Source of the DNA: Paenibacillus sp. FJAT-26967
GTDB taxonomy: Bacteria > Bacillota > Bacilli > Paenibacillales > NBRC-103111
Direction of reading: 5' to 3'
Length of the DNA: 64,000 nt
NCBI RefSeq assembly: GCF_001541095.1
Contig: NZ_LMXH01000001.1
Coordinates: 2,174,235-2,238,234, forward strand
Of this stretch, positions 27,484-35,687 are shown in pieces (within the stretch, counting starts at the first letter, position 1; each line of letters opens with the position of its first letter). A program made the translations under genes and the position numbers. The notes beneath the pieces are model-generated. The model had not been told where the DNA came from. It searched no databases and saw only the letters and a program-made list of their open reading frames with translations.

Positions 27484-28047
27484 ATGGCATTGATTGGAAC
27501 AGAAGTACTACCATTTAAAGCGAACGCTTTTCACAACGGTGATTTTATTGAAGTAACTGAGGCGAACTTTAAAGGTAAATGGAGTGTAATTTGCTTCTAT
27601 CCAGCTGACTTTACATTTGTTTGTCCTACCGAACTTGGGGATTTACAAGATCAATACGCAACATTGAAAGAACTTGGTGTTGAAGTTTACTCCGTTTCTA
27701 CGGATACTCATTTTGTGCACAAAGCTTGGCATGACAGCTCCGACGCTATCAGCAAAGTTACTTACATTATGATTGGTGACCCATCACATACGATTTCCCG
27801 CAACTTTGACGTGCTGATCGAAGCAGATGGAATGGCTAACCGCGCTACTTTCATCATCGATCCGGACGGCGTTATTCAAACGGTTGAAATTACAGCCGAC
27901 GGCATCGGACGCGATGCAAGCACGCTGATCGACAAGATCAAGGCTGCTCAATATGTACGCAATAACCCAGGTGAAGTTTGCCCCGCTAAATGGAAAGAAG
28001 GCGCTGAAACTTTGAAGCCGAGCCTGGATCTCGTAGGTAAGATTTAA
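27484..28047 (+). CDS. ahpC: Alkyl hydroperoxide reductase peroxidase subunit AhpC
   Basis: This 187-residue typical 2-Cys peroxiredoxin has peroxidatic Cys47 in [18 protein letters not shown], and the resolving Cys in [10 protein letters not shown] near residue 166, followed by the family C-terminal stretch. It reduces H2O2 and organic peroxides and is reduced by AhpF, encoded 12 bases downstream. The AGGAGG site ends eight bases before the ATG. The frame extends upstream into the leader but without a start context. Confidence 0.95.
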   Translation: MALIGTEVLPFKANAFHNGDFIEVTEANFKGKWSVICFYPADFTFVCPTELGDLQDQYATLKELGVEVYSVSTDTHFVHKAWHDSSDAISKVTYIMIGDPSHTISRNFDVLIEADGMANRATFIIDPDGVIQTVEITADGIGRDASTLIDKIKAAQYVRNNPGEVCPAKWKEGAETLKPSLDLVGKI

Positions 28048-28059
28048 GGAGAGATTAAC

Positions 28060-29589
28060 ATGAAACTGGATGCAGACATAAAGAACCAGCTAGCGCAGTA
28101 TCTTCAGCTTATGGAAGGCGATGTTCTGCTGAAAGTCAGTGCAGGTACCGATTCTGTATCAAACGATTTGATGGATTTGGTTAATGAACTGTCCAGCATG
28201 TCGAGCCGTATCACGGTAGAGCAGACAGAGTTGTCCAGAACTCCAAGCTTTAGCGTAAACCGCCCGGGTGAAGACATGGGCGTAACCTTTGCAGGAATAC
28301 CGCTAGGGCATGAATTTACTTCATTGGTCTTGGCTTTGCTTCAAGTCAGCGGACGAGCGCCGAAGGCCGAACAAAGCGTGATCGATCGGATTAAAAGCAT
28401 TCAAGGCGACTTTCACTTTGAAAGTTATGTAAGCCTGTCTTGCCATAACTGTCCTGATGTTGTTCAAGCGCTGAATTTGATGAGTGTACTTAACCCTGGT
28501 ATTACTCATACGATGATTGACGGCGCTGCGTTCAAATCGGAAGTGGAGAGCAAAGATATTCTGGCAGTGCCGACGGTATACCTGAATGGCGAAACTTTCG
28601 GAAGCGGTCGTATGACCATCGACGATATTCTTGCCAAACTGGTTACCTCGGACGCTTCCGAATTTGAGAATAAAGAGCCATACGATGTATTAGTTGTCGG
28701 TGGCGGACCAGCCGGAGCGAGCGCTGCGATTTATGCAGCACGCAAGGGGATTCGCACGGGTATTGTTGCCGATCGTTTCGGCGGGCAGGTTAACGATACC
28801 ATGGGGATTGAGAACTTCATCAGTGTGAAGTATACGGAAGGTCCTAAGCTCGCTGCAAGCCTTGAAGAGCATGCCAAGGAATACGGCATTGACATCATGA
28901 AGGCACAGCGTGCGAAGCGTCTGGAGAAGAAAGATCTGATTGAAGTTGAACTGGAGAACGGTGCTGTTCTGAAAAGTAAGACGGTCATCATCTCTACAGG
29001 TGCCCGCTGGCGTAATCTGGGCGTGCCGGGTGAAGCGGAATTCAAGAACAAAGGCGTGGCTTATTGCCCGCATTGCGACGGTCCTTTATTCGCCGGAAAA
29101 CGGGTTGCCGTTGTAGGCGGAGGGAATTCCGGTATTGAAGCGGCCATTGATCTTGCCGGTGTAGCGGATCACGTAACCGTACTTGAGTTTATGCCGGAAT
29201 TAAAGGCTGACCAGGTTCTTCAAGATCGACTGAACAGCCTGCCTAATACGACCGTGCTCAAGAACGCTCAAATGAAAGAAGTCACTGGAACCAGCAAAGT
29301 GGACGGCATTAGTTACATCGAGCGTGAGTCCGGTGAAACGAAGCACATCGAGCTGGAGGGCGTATTCATTCAAATCGGTCTCGTTCCTAACACAGACTGG
29401 TTAGGTGATACAGTTGAGCGTACTCGTACGGGTGAAATTGTTGTAGATAACCATAGCGCAACGAATATCCCCGGGGTATTCGCCGCGGGCGACTGCACCA
29501 ATACTCCTTATAAGCAAATTATTATTTCGATGGGATCAGGTGCTACTGCAGCATTAGGAGCGTTTGATTATATGATCCGAAATCAATAA
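28060..29589 (+). CDS. ahpF: Alkyl hydroperoxide reductase flavoprotein subunit AhpF
   Basis: The 509-residue protein has an N-terminal double-thioredoxin domain (about 1-200) with the CHNC redox pair in YVSLSCHNCPDVVQALN. A thioredoxin reductase-like part follows: FAD site DVLVVGGGPAGASAAIYAAR, active-site CPHC in VAYCPHCDGPLFAGKRVAV, NAD site GGGNSGIEAAIDLAG and the C-terminal FAD motif VFAAGDCTNTPYKQIIISMG. It passes electrons from NADH to AhpC. It is co-transcribed with ahpC and ends at a strong terminator. Confidence 0.95.
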   Translation: MKLDADIKNQLAQYLQLMEGDVLLKVSAGTDSVSNDLMDLVNELSSMSSRITVEQTELSRTPSFSVNRPGEDMGVTFAGIPLGHEFTSLVLALLQVSGRAPKAEQSVIDRIKSIQGDFHFESYVSLSCHNCPDVVQALNLMSVLNPGITHTMIDGAAFKSEVESKDILAVPTVYLNGETFGSGRMTIDDILAKLVTSDASEFENKEPYDVLVVGGGPAGASAAIYAARKGIRTGIVADRFGGQVNDTMGIENFISVKYTEGPKLAASLEEHAKEYGIDIMKAQRAKRLEKKDLIEVELENGAVLKSKTVIISTGARWRNLGVPGEAEFKNKGVAYCPHCDGPLFAGKRVAVVGGGNSGIEAAIDLAGVADHVTVLEFMPELKADQVLQDRLNSLPNTTVLKNAQMKEVTGTSKVDGISYIERESGETKHIELEGVFIQIGLVPNTDWLGDTVERTRTGEIVVDNHSATNIPGVFAAGDCTNTPYKQIIISMGSGATAALGAFDYMIRNQ

Positions 29590-29621
29590 GCACACTTGTA
29601 GGAAACAGTCTGCAAGGAATT

Positions 29622-29655
29622 AAGAGCCCTAACCTTTCGGTTAGGGCTCTTTACT
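29622..29655 (+). terminator. Terminator of ahpCF
   Basis: A perfect 13-bp stem, AAGAGCCCTAACC with GGTTAGGGCTCTT, encloses a TTTC loop, followed by TTACTTTG. Confidence 0.85.
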
Positions 29656-29698
29656 TTGTACAAAGAGAGAGGCATGTTCGATTATTTAGCTCTTCATA

Positions 29699-29755
29699 TT
29701 GACACGGAAAACTTGCGGATATATAGTTAAGTGAATTTAATTAAATTGAGTTAAC
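29699..29755 (+). promoter_or_regulatory. MarR promoter and long dyad operator
   Basis: TTGACA (29699-29704) and TATAGT (29722-29727) have a 17-base spacer. A 30-bp near-perfect dyad (29726-29755) begins on the -10: outer arms GTTAA and TTAAC and a perfect 14-bp centre AATTTAATTAAATT. This is the expected layout for autorepression by the MarR protein encoded 16 bases further on. Confidence 0.7.
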
Positions 29756-29771
29756 TAAGGGGAAGGTTTTC

Positions 29772-30200
29772 TTGCTATCGAGTATTTTCGGGAAGCTCTA
29801 CTATGATTTGACGCTCCATGAACTGAAAATGATGAACTCCATTGATTTGTATCCCAATCTTACCTACAACAGTCTTTTATATCTGGATCTAATCGCCTGC
29901 AATCCTAATTGTACAGTCAGTTCTCTTGCCGAATTACTGCATGTATCCAAATCTGCCGTGACCATTAAAGTAAGTGAATTGATCAAACAAGGTTTTGTGG
30001 AAAAAAATCAGAGTGAACTTGATAAAAGAGTGTATTACTTATCGGTTAAGCCAGAAATTCAAGGACATTATGAAATTTATAATCAAATAATCAAACAGGC
30101 AGGAGAGAAAATGAAGGACACGTATACCACCGAGGAGATATCGCTCTTTTGTAACATGCTGTCCTCTTTTAATAAATTTTGCTTTCCGGAGAAATCTTAA
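29772..30200 (+). CDS. MarR-family transcriptional regulator
   Basis: The 142-residue protein starts at TTG with GGGGAAGG upstream. The winged helix reads NCTVSSLAELLHVSKSAVTI, then KVSELIKQGFVEKNQSELDK and RVYYLSVKPE. N- and C-terminal helices form the dimer domain. It stands 47 bases before an efflux pump gene that it most likely represses. The ligand is unknown; for this arrangement it is usually the pump's substrates or phenolic compounds. Confidence 0.85.
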   Translation: MLSSIFGKLYYDLTLHELKMMNSIDLYPNLTYNSLLYLDLIACNPNCTVSSLAELLHVSKSAVTIKVSELIKQGFVEKNQSELDKRVYYLSVKPEIQGHYEIYNQIIKQAGEKMKDTYTTEEISLFCNMLSSFNKFCFPEKS

Positions 30201-30247
30201 TTCCAACATACATCAAGGATTCATACAGACAGAAAGAGGAATCAGAC

Positions 30248-31450
30248 ATGAAAAAACCGATTAAAGAACAAAAAACCGTATTGCTTATCCTTCTGAGCAA
30301 CCTTTTCATTGCCTTCCTGGGAATTGGCCTTGTCATCCCCGTTATGCCGTCATTTATGACGATTATGCACTTATCAGGAAGTACGATGGGCTACCTTATT
30401 GCTGTGTTTGCGGTGGCGCAGCTGATTATGTCCCCATTCGCCGGGCGCTGGGTAGACCGTTACGGCAGGAAGAGAATTATCATACTCGGCTTATTCCTTT
30501 TTGGTGTTTCGGAACTTATTTTTGGTCTGGGCACTAGCGTTTCGGTGCTGTATCTATCACGGATCCTGGGGGGATTCAGCGCGGCCTTTATTATGCCGGG
30601 TGTTACGGCTTATGTGGCGGACATTACAACCGTTCAGGAACGGCCCAAAGCAATGGGGTACATTTCCGCAGCCATCAGCACGGGCTTTATTATAGGACCC
30701 GGTATAGGCGGTTTTATAGCAGAGTACGGTGTGCGGTTACCTTTCTATTGTGCGGCAGCTATTGCTTTTGCAGCGTGTATTTCGTCCATTTTTATTCTAA
30801 AAGAGCCGGAAACAAAGGAAACATCTGCGGGAATTTCTGCGGATTCCAAGCATACAAACTTTATAGGCGATTTAAAAAAGTCACTTCATCCGCTTTACTT
30901 TATTGCCTTCATTATCGTATTTGTACTTGCTTTCGGTTTATCCGCCTATGAAACGGTGTTCAGCTTATTCTCGGATCACAAGTTCGGCTTCACACCCAAG
31001 GATATTGCCGGCATTATTACAATAAGTTCAATTTTCGGCGTTGTTGTACAAGTGTTTATGTTTGGAAAAATGGTCGATATTCTCGGTGAAAAAAAACTGA
31101 TCCAGTTATGTTTAATTGCAGGGGCCATACTGGCAGTAGCGTCAACCATCGTTACCAGCTATTGGACAATGCTGGCGGTTACTTGCTTGATCTTCCTCGC
31201 ATTTGACTTGCTTCGTCCGGCTCTAACAACATTTCTGTCCAAGGCCGGCGGGAATGAGCAGGGATTTGTTGCTGGAATGAACTCCACCTATACGAGCTTA
31301 GGCAATATTGTCGGGCCGGCAATGGGCGGAATTCTGTTTGACATAAATATCAATTATCCTTATCTATTTGCCGCTGTCATTATGGTTGTCGGGCTCGGTA
31401 TTACTGTGATCTGGAAAGAAAGCCAATTGACCGCAGAATCAGCGGATTAA
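30248..31450 (+). CDS. MFS drug efflux pump of the Bmr/NorA type
   Basis: This 400-residue protein has twelve membrane segments. Motif A between segments 2 and 3 is GRWVDRYGRKRII. Motif C in segment 5 is GFIIGPGIGGFIAEYG, diagnostic of drug:proton antiporters. FLGIGLVIPVMPSFM at segment 1 is typical of Bmr, Blt and NorA. ATG at 30248 is chosen because AAAGAGGA precedes it; the frame is open upstream into the marR gene. Expected substrates are cationic dyes and fluoroquinolones by family, not by evidence here. Confidence 0.85.
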   Translation: MKKPIKEQKTVLLILLSNLFIAFLGIGLVIPVMPSFMTIMHLSGSTMGYLIAVFAVAQLIMSPFAGRWVDRYGRKRIIILGLFLFGVSELIFGLGTSVSVLYLSRILGGFSAAFIMPGVTAYVADITTVQERPKAMGYISAAISTGFIIGPGIGGFIAEYGVRLPFYCAAAIAFAACISSIFILKEPETKETSAGISADSKHTNFIGDLKKSLHPLYFIAFIIVFVLAFGLSAYETVFSLFSDHKFGFTPKDIAGIITISSIFGVVVQVFMFGKMVDILGEKKLIQLCLIAGAILAVASTIVTSYWTMLAVTCLIFLAFDLLRPALTTFLSKAGGNEQGFVAGMNSTYTSLGNIVGPAMGGILFDININYPYLFAAVIMVVGLGITVIWKESQLTAESAD

Positions 31451-31509
31451 TTTGAACTTATAAAGGCTCATTACCTGCTTTATGGTCATTAGGTAAAATT
31501 TATAAGAGG

Positions 31510-31547
31510 CAAGCTGCTGTCGGTATTCTACCCGCGGCAGCTTGTTT
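31510..31547 (+). terminator. Terminator of the MarR/efflux operon
   Basis: CAAGCTGC (31510-31517) pairs with GCAGCTTG (31537-31544), with further partial pairing inside, then TTT. Confidence 0.6.
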
Positions 31548-31666
31548 ATGTTTCTGTGCGCTCCCGTAATCAAAGCCGCAATCCGTTGTCCGCAATGGAA
31601 GGTTTCTTTTTAATCGTTTTACAATATAATTAACGAGAACATTAATTTATGAAAGAGGTGATATCT

Positions 31667-32017
31667 ATGTTTAAGAAATCCTGGTTGTTTTTAATCCTTA
31701 TATTTATTGCCGCATGTTCAACTCAACCAGAGGAATCAATTCAAACTGATATTACGGGAATCATAACTGCAATCAATAAAGAAAAGAATCAAATTCTGGT
31801 CATTGATAATAAAAAGAAAAAAGACATAACGGAAAAAAGAGAAGCTATGTGGGTTAGTATGGACAAAAACGGGGAGTTGATTGTCGACGGTAGTACCCTT
31901 ACGGATCATACTTTTAATAAGGAAATTTTAGGACGGAAAGCCATGGTATGGATAGATGGGATTATTCTCAAATCGGACCCGCCGCAGACTTTTGCTTCGA
32001 AACTTATTGTAGAATAG
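31667..32017 (+). CDS. Small lipoprotein, DUF3221-like
   Basis: The 116-residue product has a signal peptide MFKKSWLFLILIFIAAC with a lipobox ending IAAC (about 14-17), so it is lipid-anchored outside the membrane. The mature part is one small beta domain: DITGIITAINKEKNQILVID, then AMWVSMDKNGELIVDG and KAMVWIDGIILKSDPP. This is an OB-like pattern seen in DUF3221-type Bacillus lipoproteins. ATG 31667 follows AGAGGTGAT; an earlier ATG at 31649 lacks a site. Function unknown. Confidence 0.7.
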   Translation: MFKKSWLFLILIFIAACSTQPEESIQTDITGIITAINKEKNQILVIDNKKKKDITEKREAMWVSMDKNGELIVDGSTLTDHTFNKEILGRKAMVWIDGIILKSDPPQTFASKLIVE

Positions 32018-32128
32018 GCAGCAGCCCGTGTCCCAAATGCAGCGGTCAAATGAGAAAGTTGCTCATAACCTGACAACTGGCCGACCCTGACAGCTCTGGC
32101 AAGTGAGAAAAATTGGCCAGCATTCTCT

Positions 32129-32180
32129 GCAAGCACAGCCTTCACGGTTCTAACCGCGGAAGGTTGTGCTTGTTTTATTT
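32129..32180 (+). terminator. Long terminator hairpin
   Basis: GCAAGCACAGCCTTC pairs with GAAGGTTGTGCTTG, with an inner CGGT/ACCG helix, followed by TTTTATTT. It probably ends the lipoprotein transcript. Confidence 0.8.
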
Positions 32181-32414
32181 GCTTACAGCTTATTTTGCTA
32201 AACTCGGAGGTGGGCAGTTGAAATCCTTATTCGCGCCGACTCTGATGCGTGCAGTTATTAATCCAATGCGCAAAAGCAGTGGAAGAAATACGGATCAGGC
32301 AGCTTGTCAACGATGCTACCGCTCAAAAGAGGAGTTTTGGCGCTAAGTCATGAATGTTAGTTATAAGTTGAAGTACAAAATTGTGTAAGGAAATTATTGA
32401 AGGGATGAAGGGAC
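32181..32414. other. Intergenic region with unassigned coding-like scrap
   Basis: A short frame ending at 32346 (IRIRQLVNDATAQKRSFG in one phase) gives no recognisable family and has no start. I see no promoter stronger than AT-rich sequence before the next gene. Confidence 0.25.
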
Positions 32415-33065
32415 ATGGGTTCAAGAATCATGCACTTAATTATTGCTAATAGAATTGCGGAGAGCTTGTCCATAGAAAATAAAACCTCCTTGTTACTTGG
32501 AAGCGTTGCTCCCGATGCTGTTTCAACTAAAAACGAATCCCATTTTTTTAAGGGTACAGCACAAGATTATTCGCGAAGCGTAGATTATAAAGGATTTTTA
32601 CATAAATATAACTCGCAAGCAGAAAGTCCATTTATCTGGGGGTATTATACACATTTAATTGCGGATGATATATGGCTGAAAGGTTTTTATCTTCCTTGGC
32701 TGAGAAACAGAATTGAAGCAAATAAAGAATTGTATACTCTATACCACAATGATTTCCGGTTACTAAATGGACACTTATTGGAACACTACGGTATTAAAGA
32801 TGAATTAATAAAATCGCTGGACTGCAGCCAGACAAGTATTGATTTGCAAGAGGTAAAGTCCAAGGAGGTCGATGAATTCATTCCATATGTATTAGGAGAT
32901 ATGGAATATGATAAGGAAGTTTTAAATGAAAAGCTTCATGTTTTTACTTTTGATCAGATAGTCGGTTATATAGAAACATCTGTTGAGATCGGCTTATTGA
33001 ACTTACAACAGGCCTCCATCCTATACCGGATGCCATTAGATTTACCTAAGCAAGAACATTATTAG
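32415..33065 (+). CDS. Zinc-dependent phospholipase C-like protein
   Basis: The 216-residue protein belongs to the PLC/S1 nuclease-like helical family found in Firmicutes. Conserved elements are MGSRIMHLIIANRIAE (first His), LLLGSVAPDAVSTKNESHFF (Asp and His), YYTHLIADDIWLKGFYLPW (the HxxxD metal motif) and a later histidine in LNGHLLEHYG. Metal-binding His and Asp residues are retained. There is no signal peptide, so it is cytosolic; small members of this group are annotated as hydrolases without known substrate. The start is the ATG after AAGGGAC. Confidence 0.65.
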   Translation: MGSRIMHLIIANRIAESLSIENKTSLLLGSVAPDAVSTKNESHFFKGTAQDYSRSVDYKGFLHKYNSQAESPFIWGYYTHLIADDIWLKGFYLPWLRNRIEANKELYTLYHNDFRLLNGHLLEHYGIKDELIKSLDCSQTSIDLQEVKSKEVDEFIPYVLGDMEYDKEVLNEKLHVFTFDQIVGYIETSVEIGLLNLQQASILYRMPLDLPKQEHY

Positions 33066-33181
33066 GGATATTATGGAACAATACATGTTGATTCGTATCG
33101 TGGATGATTCTTATAATAGATTTATTACATAAGAATTACTTCTAAAGATTAAAGCTAGCGGGCATTGGAGGAGAAGCCAGG

Positions 33182-33712
33182 ATGTTATACGATTTACAAG
33201 GTGAATCAAACATGTCAACAATTGTCGGAATACTATATTCCGCTGTTAAAGAAAACAGCCAGCGGCTGCAATTAATCACGGATGGAATGACGCAAGAAGA
33301 AGTGGATTACAAGGGTCCCCATAACAACTTGAATAGTACAGCTCAGTTAATAAAACACATTATGTATGTGGATCTGAATTGGGTCTATAGAATGAAGAGA
33401 CAACCACTTCCTCTTTCTTTAAAAGAGCAATATGGCCCCATGATTGATGCCAATAACAGGCTTCCGATGATCGATGGTATGCCGCTACACACGCTGCTGA
33501 CTGACTGTGAAGGTGTGCTGGACCTTTTGAAAGATGCATGCATACAGCTGACAGATAAAGACCTGGATATCGTTGTGAATTTTGGGCATGAAAATGAAAA
33601 GCAAGCAACCTTACGCTGGGGCTTATGGCATATGGCTGATCACAGCCGGTATCATCAGGCGCAAATTAATCAGCTTAGAAAGTGGTACAGGGACAACTCT
33701 CTTTCCGGCTAA
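33182..33712 (+). CDS. DinB-family metal-binding four-helix protein
   Basis: This 176-residue protein has the DinB/YfiT layout. The first metal His lies in AQLIKHIMYVDLNWVYRM, and the second and third in LWHMADHSRYHQAQINQL near the C-terminus. DinB-like proteins are thiol-dependent transferases or hydrolases acting in detoxification or low-molecular-weight thiol chemistry. GGAGGAG lies upstream of the ATG. It shares direction with the HAD gene 43 bases later and may be in the same transcript. Confidence 0.8.
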   Translation: MLYDLQGESNMSTIVGILYSAVKENSQRLQLITDGMTQEEVDYKGPHNNLNSTAQLIKHIMYVDLNWVYRMKRQPLPLSLKEQYGPMIDANNRLPMIDGMPLHTLLTDCEGVLDLLKDACIQLTDKDLDIVVNFGHENEKQATLRWGLWHMADHSRYHQAQINQLRKWYRDNSLSG

Positions 33713-33755
33713 AAGGGACAAAAGCAGATTGGCAGTGAGAAAAGGGGCGAAAACA

Positions 33756-34433
33756 ATGGTTCAATCAATCATCTTCGATATGGATGGTACACTGTTTCAG
33801 ACAGATAAGATTCTAGAAGTATCCCTTGAAGATACTTTTAATTATTTAAGATCATTAAATAAATGGGATCAAGAAACACCCATTGACAAATACCGTGAAA
33901 TAATGGGTGTACCATTACCTAAAGTGTGGGAAGCTTTGCTGCCCGATCATACCATTGAAATAAGAGAACAAACGGATGCGTATTTTCTGAATAGATTGAT
34001 TAGAAATATAAAAAGCGGAAAAGGTGCGTTATATCCTCATGTTAAAGAAATTTTCAGTTATTTAAAAGAGAATCATTGCTCCATTTATATAGCAAGCAAT
34101 GGTTTGACGGAATATTTGAAAGCCATAGTGAATTATTATGATCTGGACAATTTGGTTACAGAAACATTTAGTATCCAGCAAATCCAATCGTTAAATAAGT
34201 CTGACTTAGTTCTAAGTATTATAAAAAAATATGATATTACCCATGGAGCAGTAGTAGGTGACCGTCTGTCGGATATAAATGCGGCTAAAGATAACGGTCT
34301 TGTTGCAATAGGATGCAAATTTGATTTTGCACAAGAAGAAGAACTTGCTCAGGCAGATATAGTCATAGATGATTTGATTGAGTTAAAGGCCATAGTATCC
34401 CCGTTTATTAAAAGGACTTCAATTAGCGGCTAA
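33756..34433 (+). CDS. HAD-superfamily phosphatase
   Basis: The ATG at 33756, after AAAGGGGCG, gives 225 residues; the frame is open upstream into the DinB gene. HAD motif I is FDMDGTLFQTD (7-17), motif II is IYIASNG, motif III is the Lys near LNKSD, and motif IV is VVGDRLSDINAAKDNG. The helical cap lies between motifs I and II (about 18-90). It resembles phosphoglycolate phosphatase-like members. Substrate unknown. Confidence 0.85.
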   Translation: MVQSIIFDMDGTLFQTDKILEVSLEDTFNYLRSLNKWDQETPIDKYREIMGVPLPKVWEALLPDHTIEIREQTDAYFLNRLIRNIKSGKGALYPHVKEIFSYLKENHCSIYIASNGLTEYLKAIVNYYDLDNLVTETFSIQQIQSLNKSDLVLSIIKKYDITHGAVVGDRLSDINAAKDNGLVAIGCKFDFAQEEELAQADIVIDDLIELKAIVSPFIKRTSISG

Positions 34434-34487
34434 CGGCAGATAAGCAGTCAATGCGTTTGAAAATCGTTTGCAAAGGAGCGGGAAAGT

Positions 34488-35462
34488 ATGAAATATCGAC
34501 GTCTCGGAAAAAGCGGACTCGAAGTATCGGTATTAGGGTTGGGTACAAATGCATTTGGGAAACGTGCAGATCAAGACAATTCAATTAAGATCATACAACA
34601 TGCTATTGATAGTGGTATTAATTTCATTGATACGGCTAATATTTACACAGACTCTGAATCTGAGAGAATTATTGGACAAGCTCTGGACGGGAAGCGACAC
34701 AATGTGGTGCTGGCAACCAAAGCTGGATTAGTAAGAGGAAAGGGACCGAATGCAAGTGGATCATCTCGCCTTCATCTTCAACAGGAGTTGGAAGGCAGTC
34801 TTAGACGTTTAAACACAGATTATATCGACTTGTATCAAATTCATACCTTTGATCCACATACACCGCTTGAAGAAACACTTCGCGCTTTAGATGACATGGT
34901 TAGTTCAGGGAAGGTTCGTTATATTGGAGCATCTAACTATGCTGCGTGGGAGCTGATGAAAGCGCTCGGTATTAGTACGAACAAAGGGTTAATCCAGTAT
35001 ATCTCAAATCAAATCAGTTATTCTCTTGCGGATCGCACACCAGAACATGAATTTGTCCCCATGTGTGTAGATCAGGGAGTAGGTATCATTCCATATTTTC
35101 CGTTAGCCGGAGGCATTCTAAGCGGAAAGTACAGTGCAACAGACGAGGTGCCATCAAGCTCCAGAGCAAGTACAGATCCCAGCTTTGGTAAATATCTTGA
35201 TGACAGAACAATTTTACTCGGACGAAATGTAAGTAAGCTGGCAGAGGAATATGGCCATACGTCCAGTGCGCTTTCGCTTGCATGGCTAATGGATAGACCT
35301 GCTGTCTCCACAGTTATCGTAGGGGCTACACGCATAGAACAACTTGAAGATAATCTTAAGAGTGTATCTATTAATTTGGATTTAGAAATAACCAAAGAAT
35401 TAGATGAAATCAGCAGTCCATTTTGTTACGGCAAACCGCTTGCATTCTTCCGATTATCTTAA
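34488..35462 (+). CDS. Aldo/keto reductase
   Basis: The 324-residue TIM-barrel NADPH-dependent oxidoreductase has catalytic residues in order: Asp in NFIDTANIYTDSESE (with Tyr), Lys in VVLATKAG, and His in YIDLYQIHTFDPHTP. The cofactor region is STVIVGATRIEQLEDNL. It opens MKYRRLGKSGLEVSVLGLGT, typical of the AKR11/13-like potassium-channel-beta group. GGAGCGGG precedes the ATG. The substrate is likely an aldehyde or ketone, general detoxification. Confidence 0.9.
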   Translation: MKYRRLGKSGLEVSVLGLGTNAFGKRADQDNSIKIIQHAIDSGINFIDTANIYTDSESERIIGQALDGKRHNVVLATKAGLVRGKGPNASGSSRLHLQQELEGSLRRLNTDYIDLYQIHTFDPHTPLEETLRALDDMVSSGKVRYIGASNYAAWELMKALGISTNKGLIQYISNQISYSLADRTPEHEFVPMCVDQGVGIIPYFPLAGGILSGKYSATDEVPSSSRASTDPSFGKYLDDRTILLGRNVSKLAEEYGHTSSALSLAWLMDRPAVSTVIVGATRIEQLEDNLKSVSINLDLEITKELDEISSPFCYGKPLAFFRLS

Positions 35463-35592
35463 ATTATGAAAAAGAGCCTGCCTCAAGGATGCTTGGCCAA
35501 AACAATCTCAGTTTATGTAAGCGCAAATAATTCGTGAAGCAAGCAACCCTGTATTATAGATGATGCTCTCGAGCTGAACCATGATAAAATTT

Positions 35593-35628
35593 AAGTACCG
35601 GGCCTGATGATATAGGGACCCGGTACTT
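35593..35628. terminator. Bidirectional terminator between convergent genes
   Basis: AAGTACCGGG (35593-35602) pairs perfectly with CCCGGTACTT (35619-35628). It lies between the aldo/keto reductase and the convergent efflux gene. Confidence 0.65.
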
Positions 35629-35687
35629 CGTTGTTCCAATTACTTCATATGTTCTACCATAAAGTTTTCCTGGAGTGCAGAAAACAC

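Noticed and set aside
32113..32346. Seventy-seven-codon plus-strand frame
   Set aside because: It spans a strong terminator hairpin and has no supported start or family.
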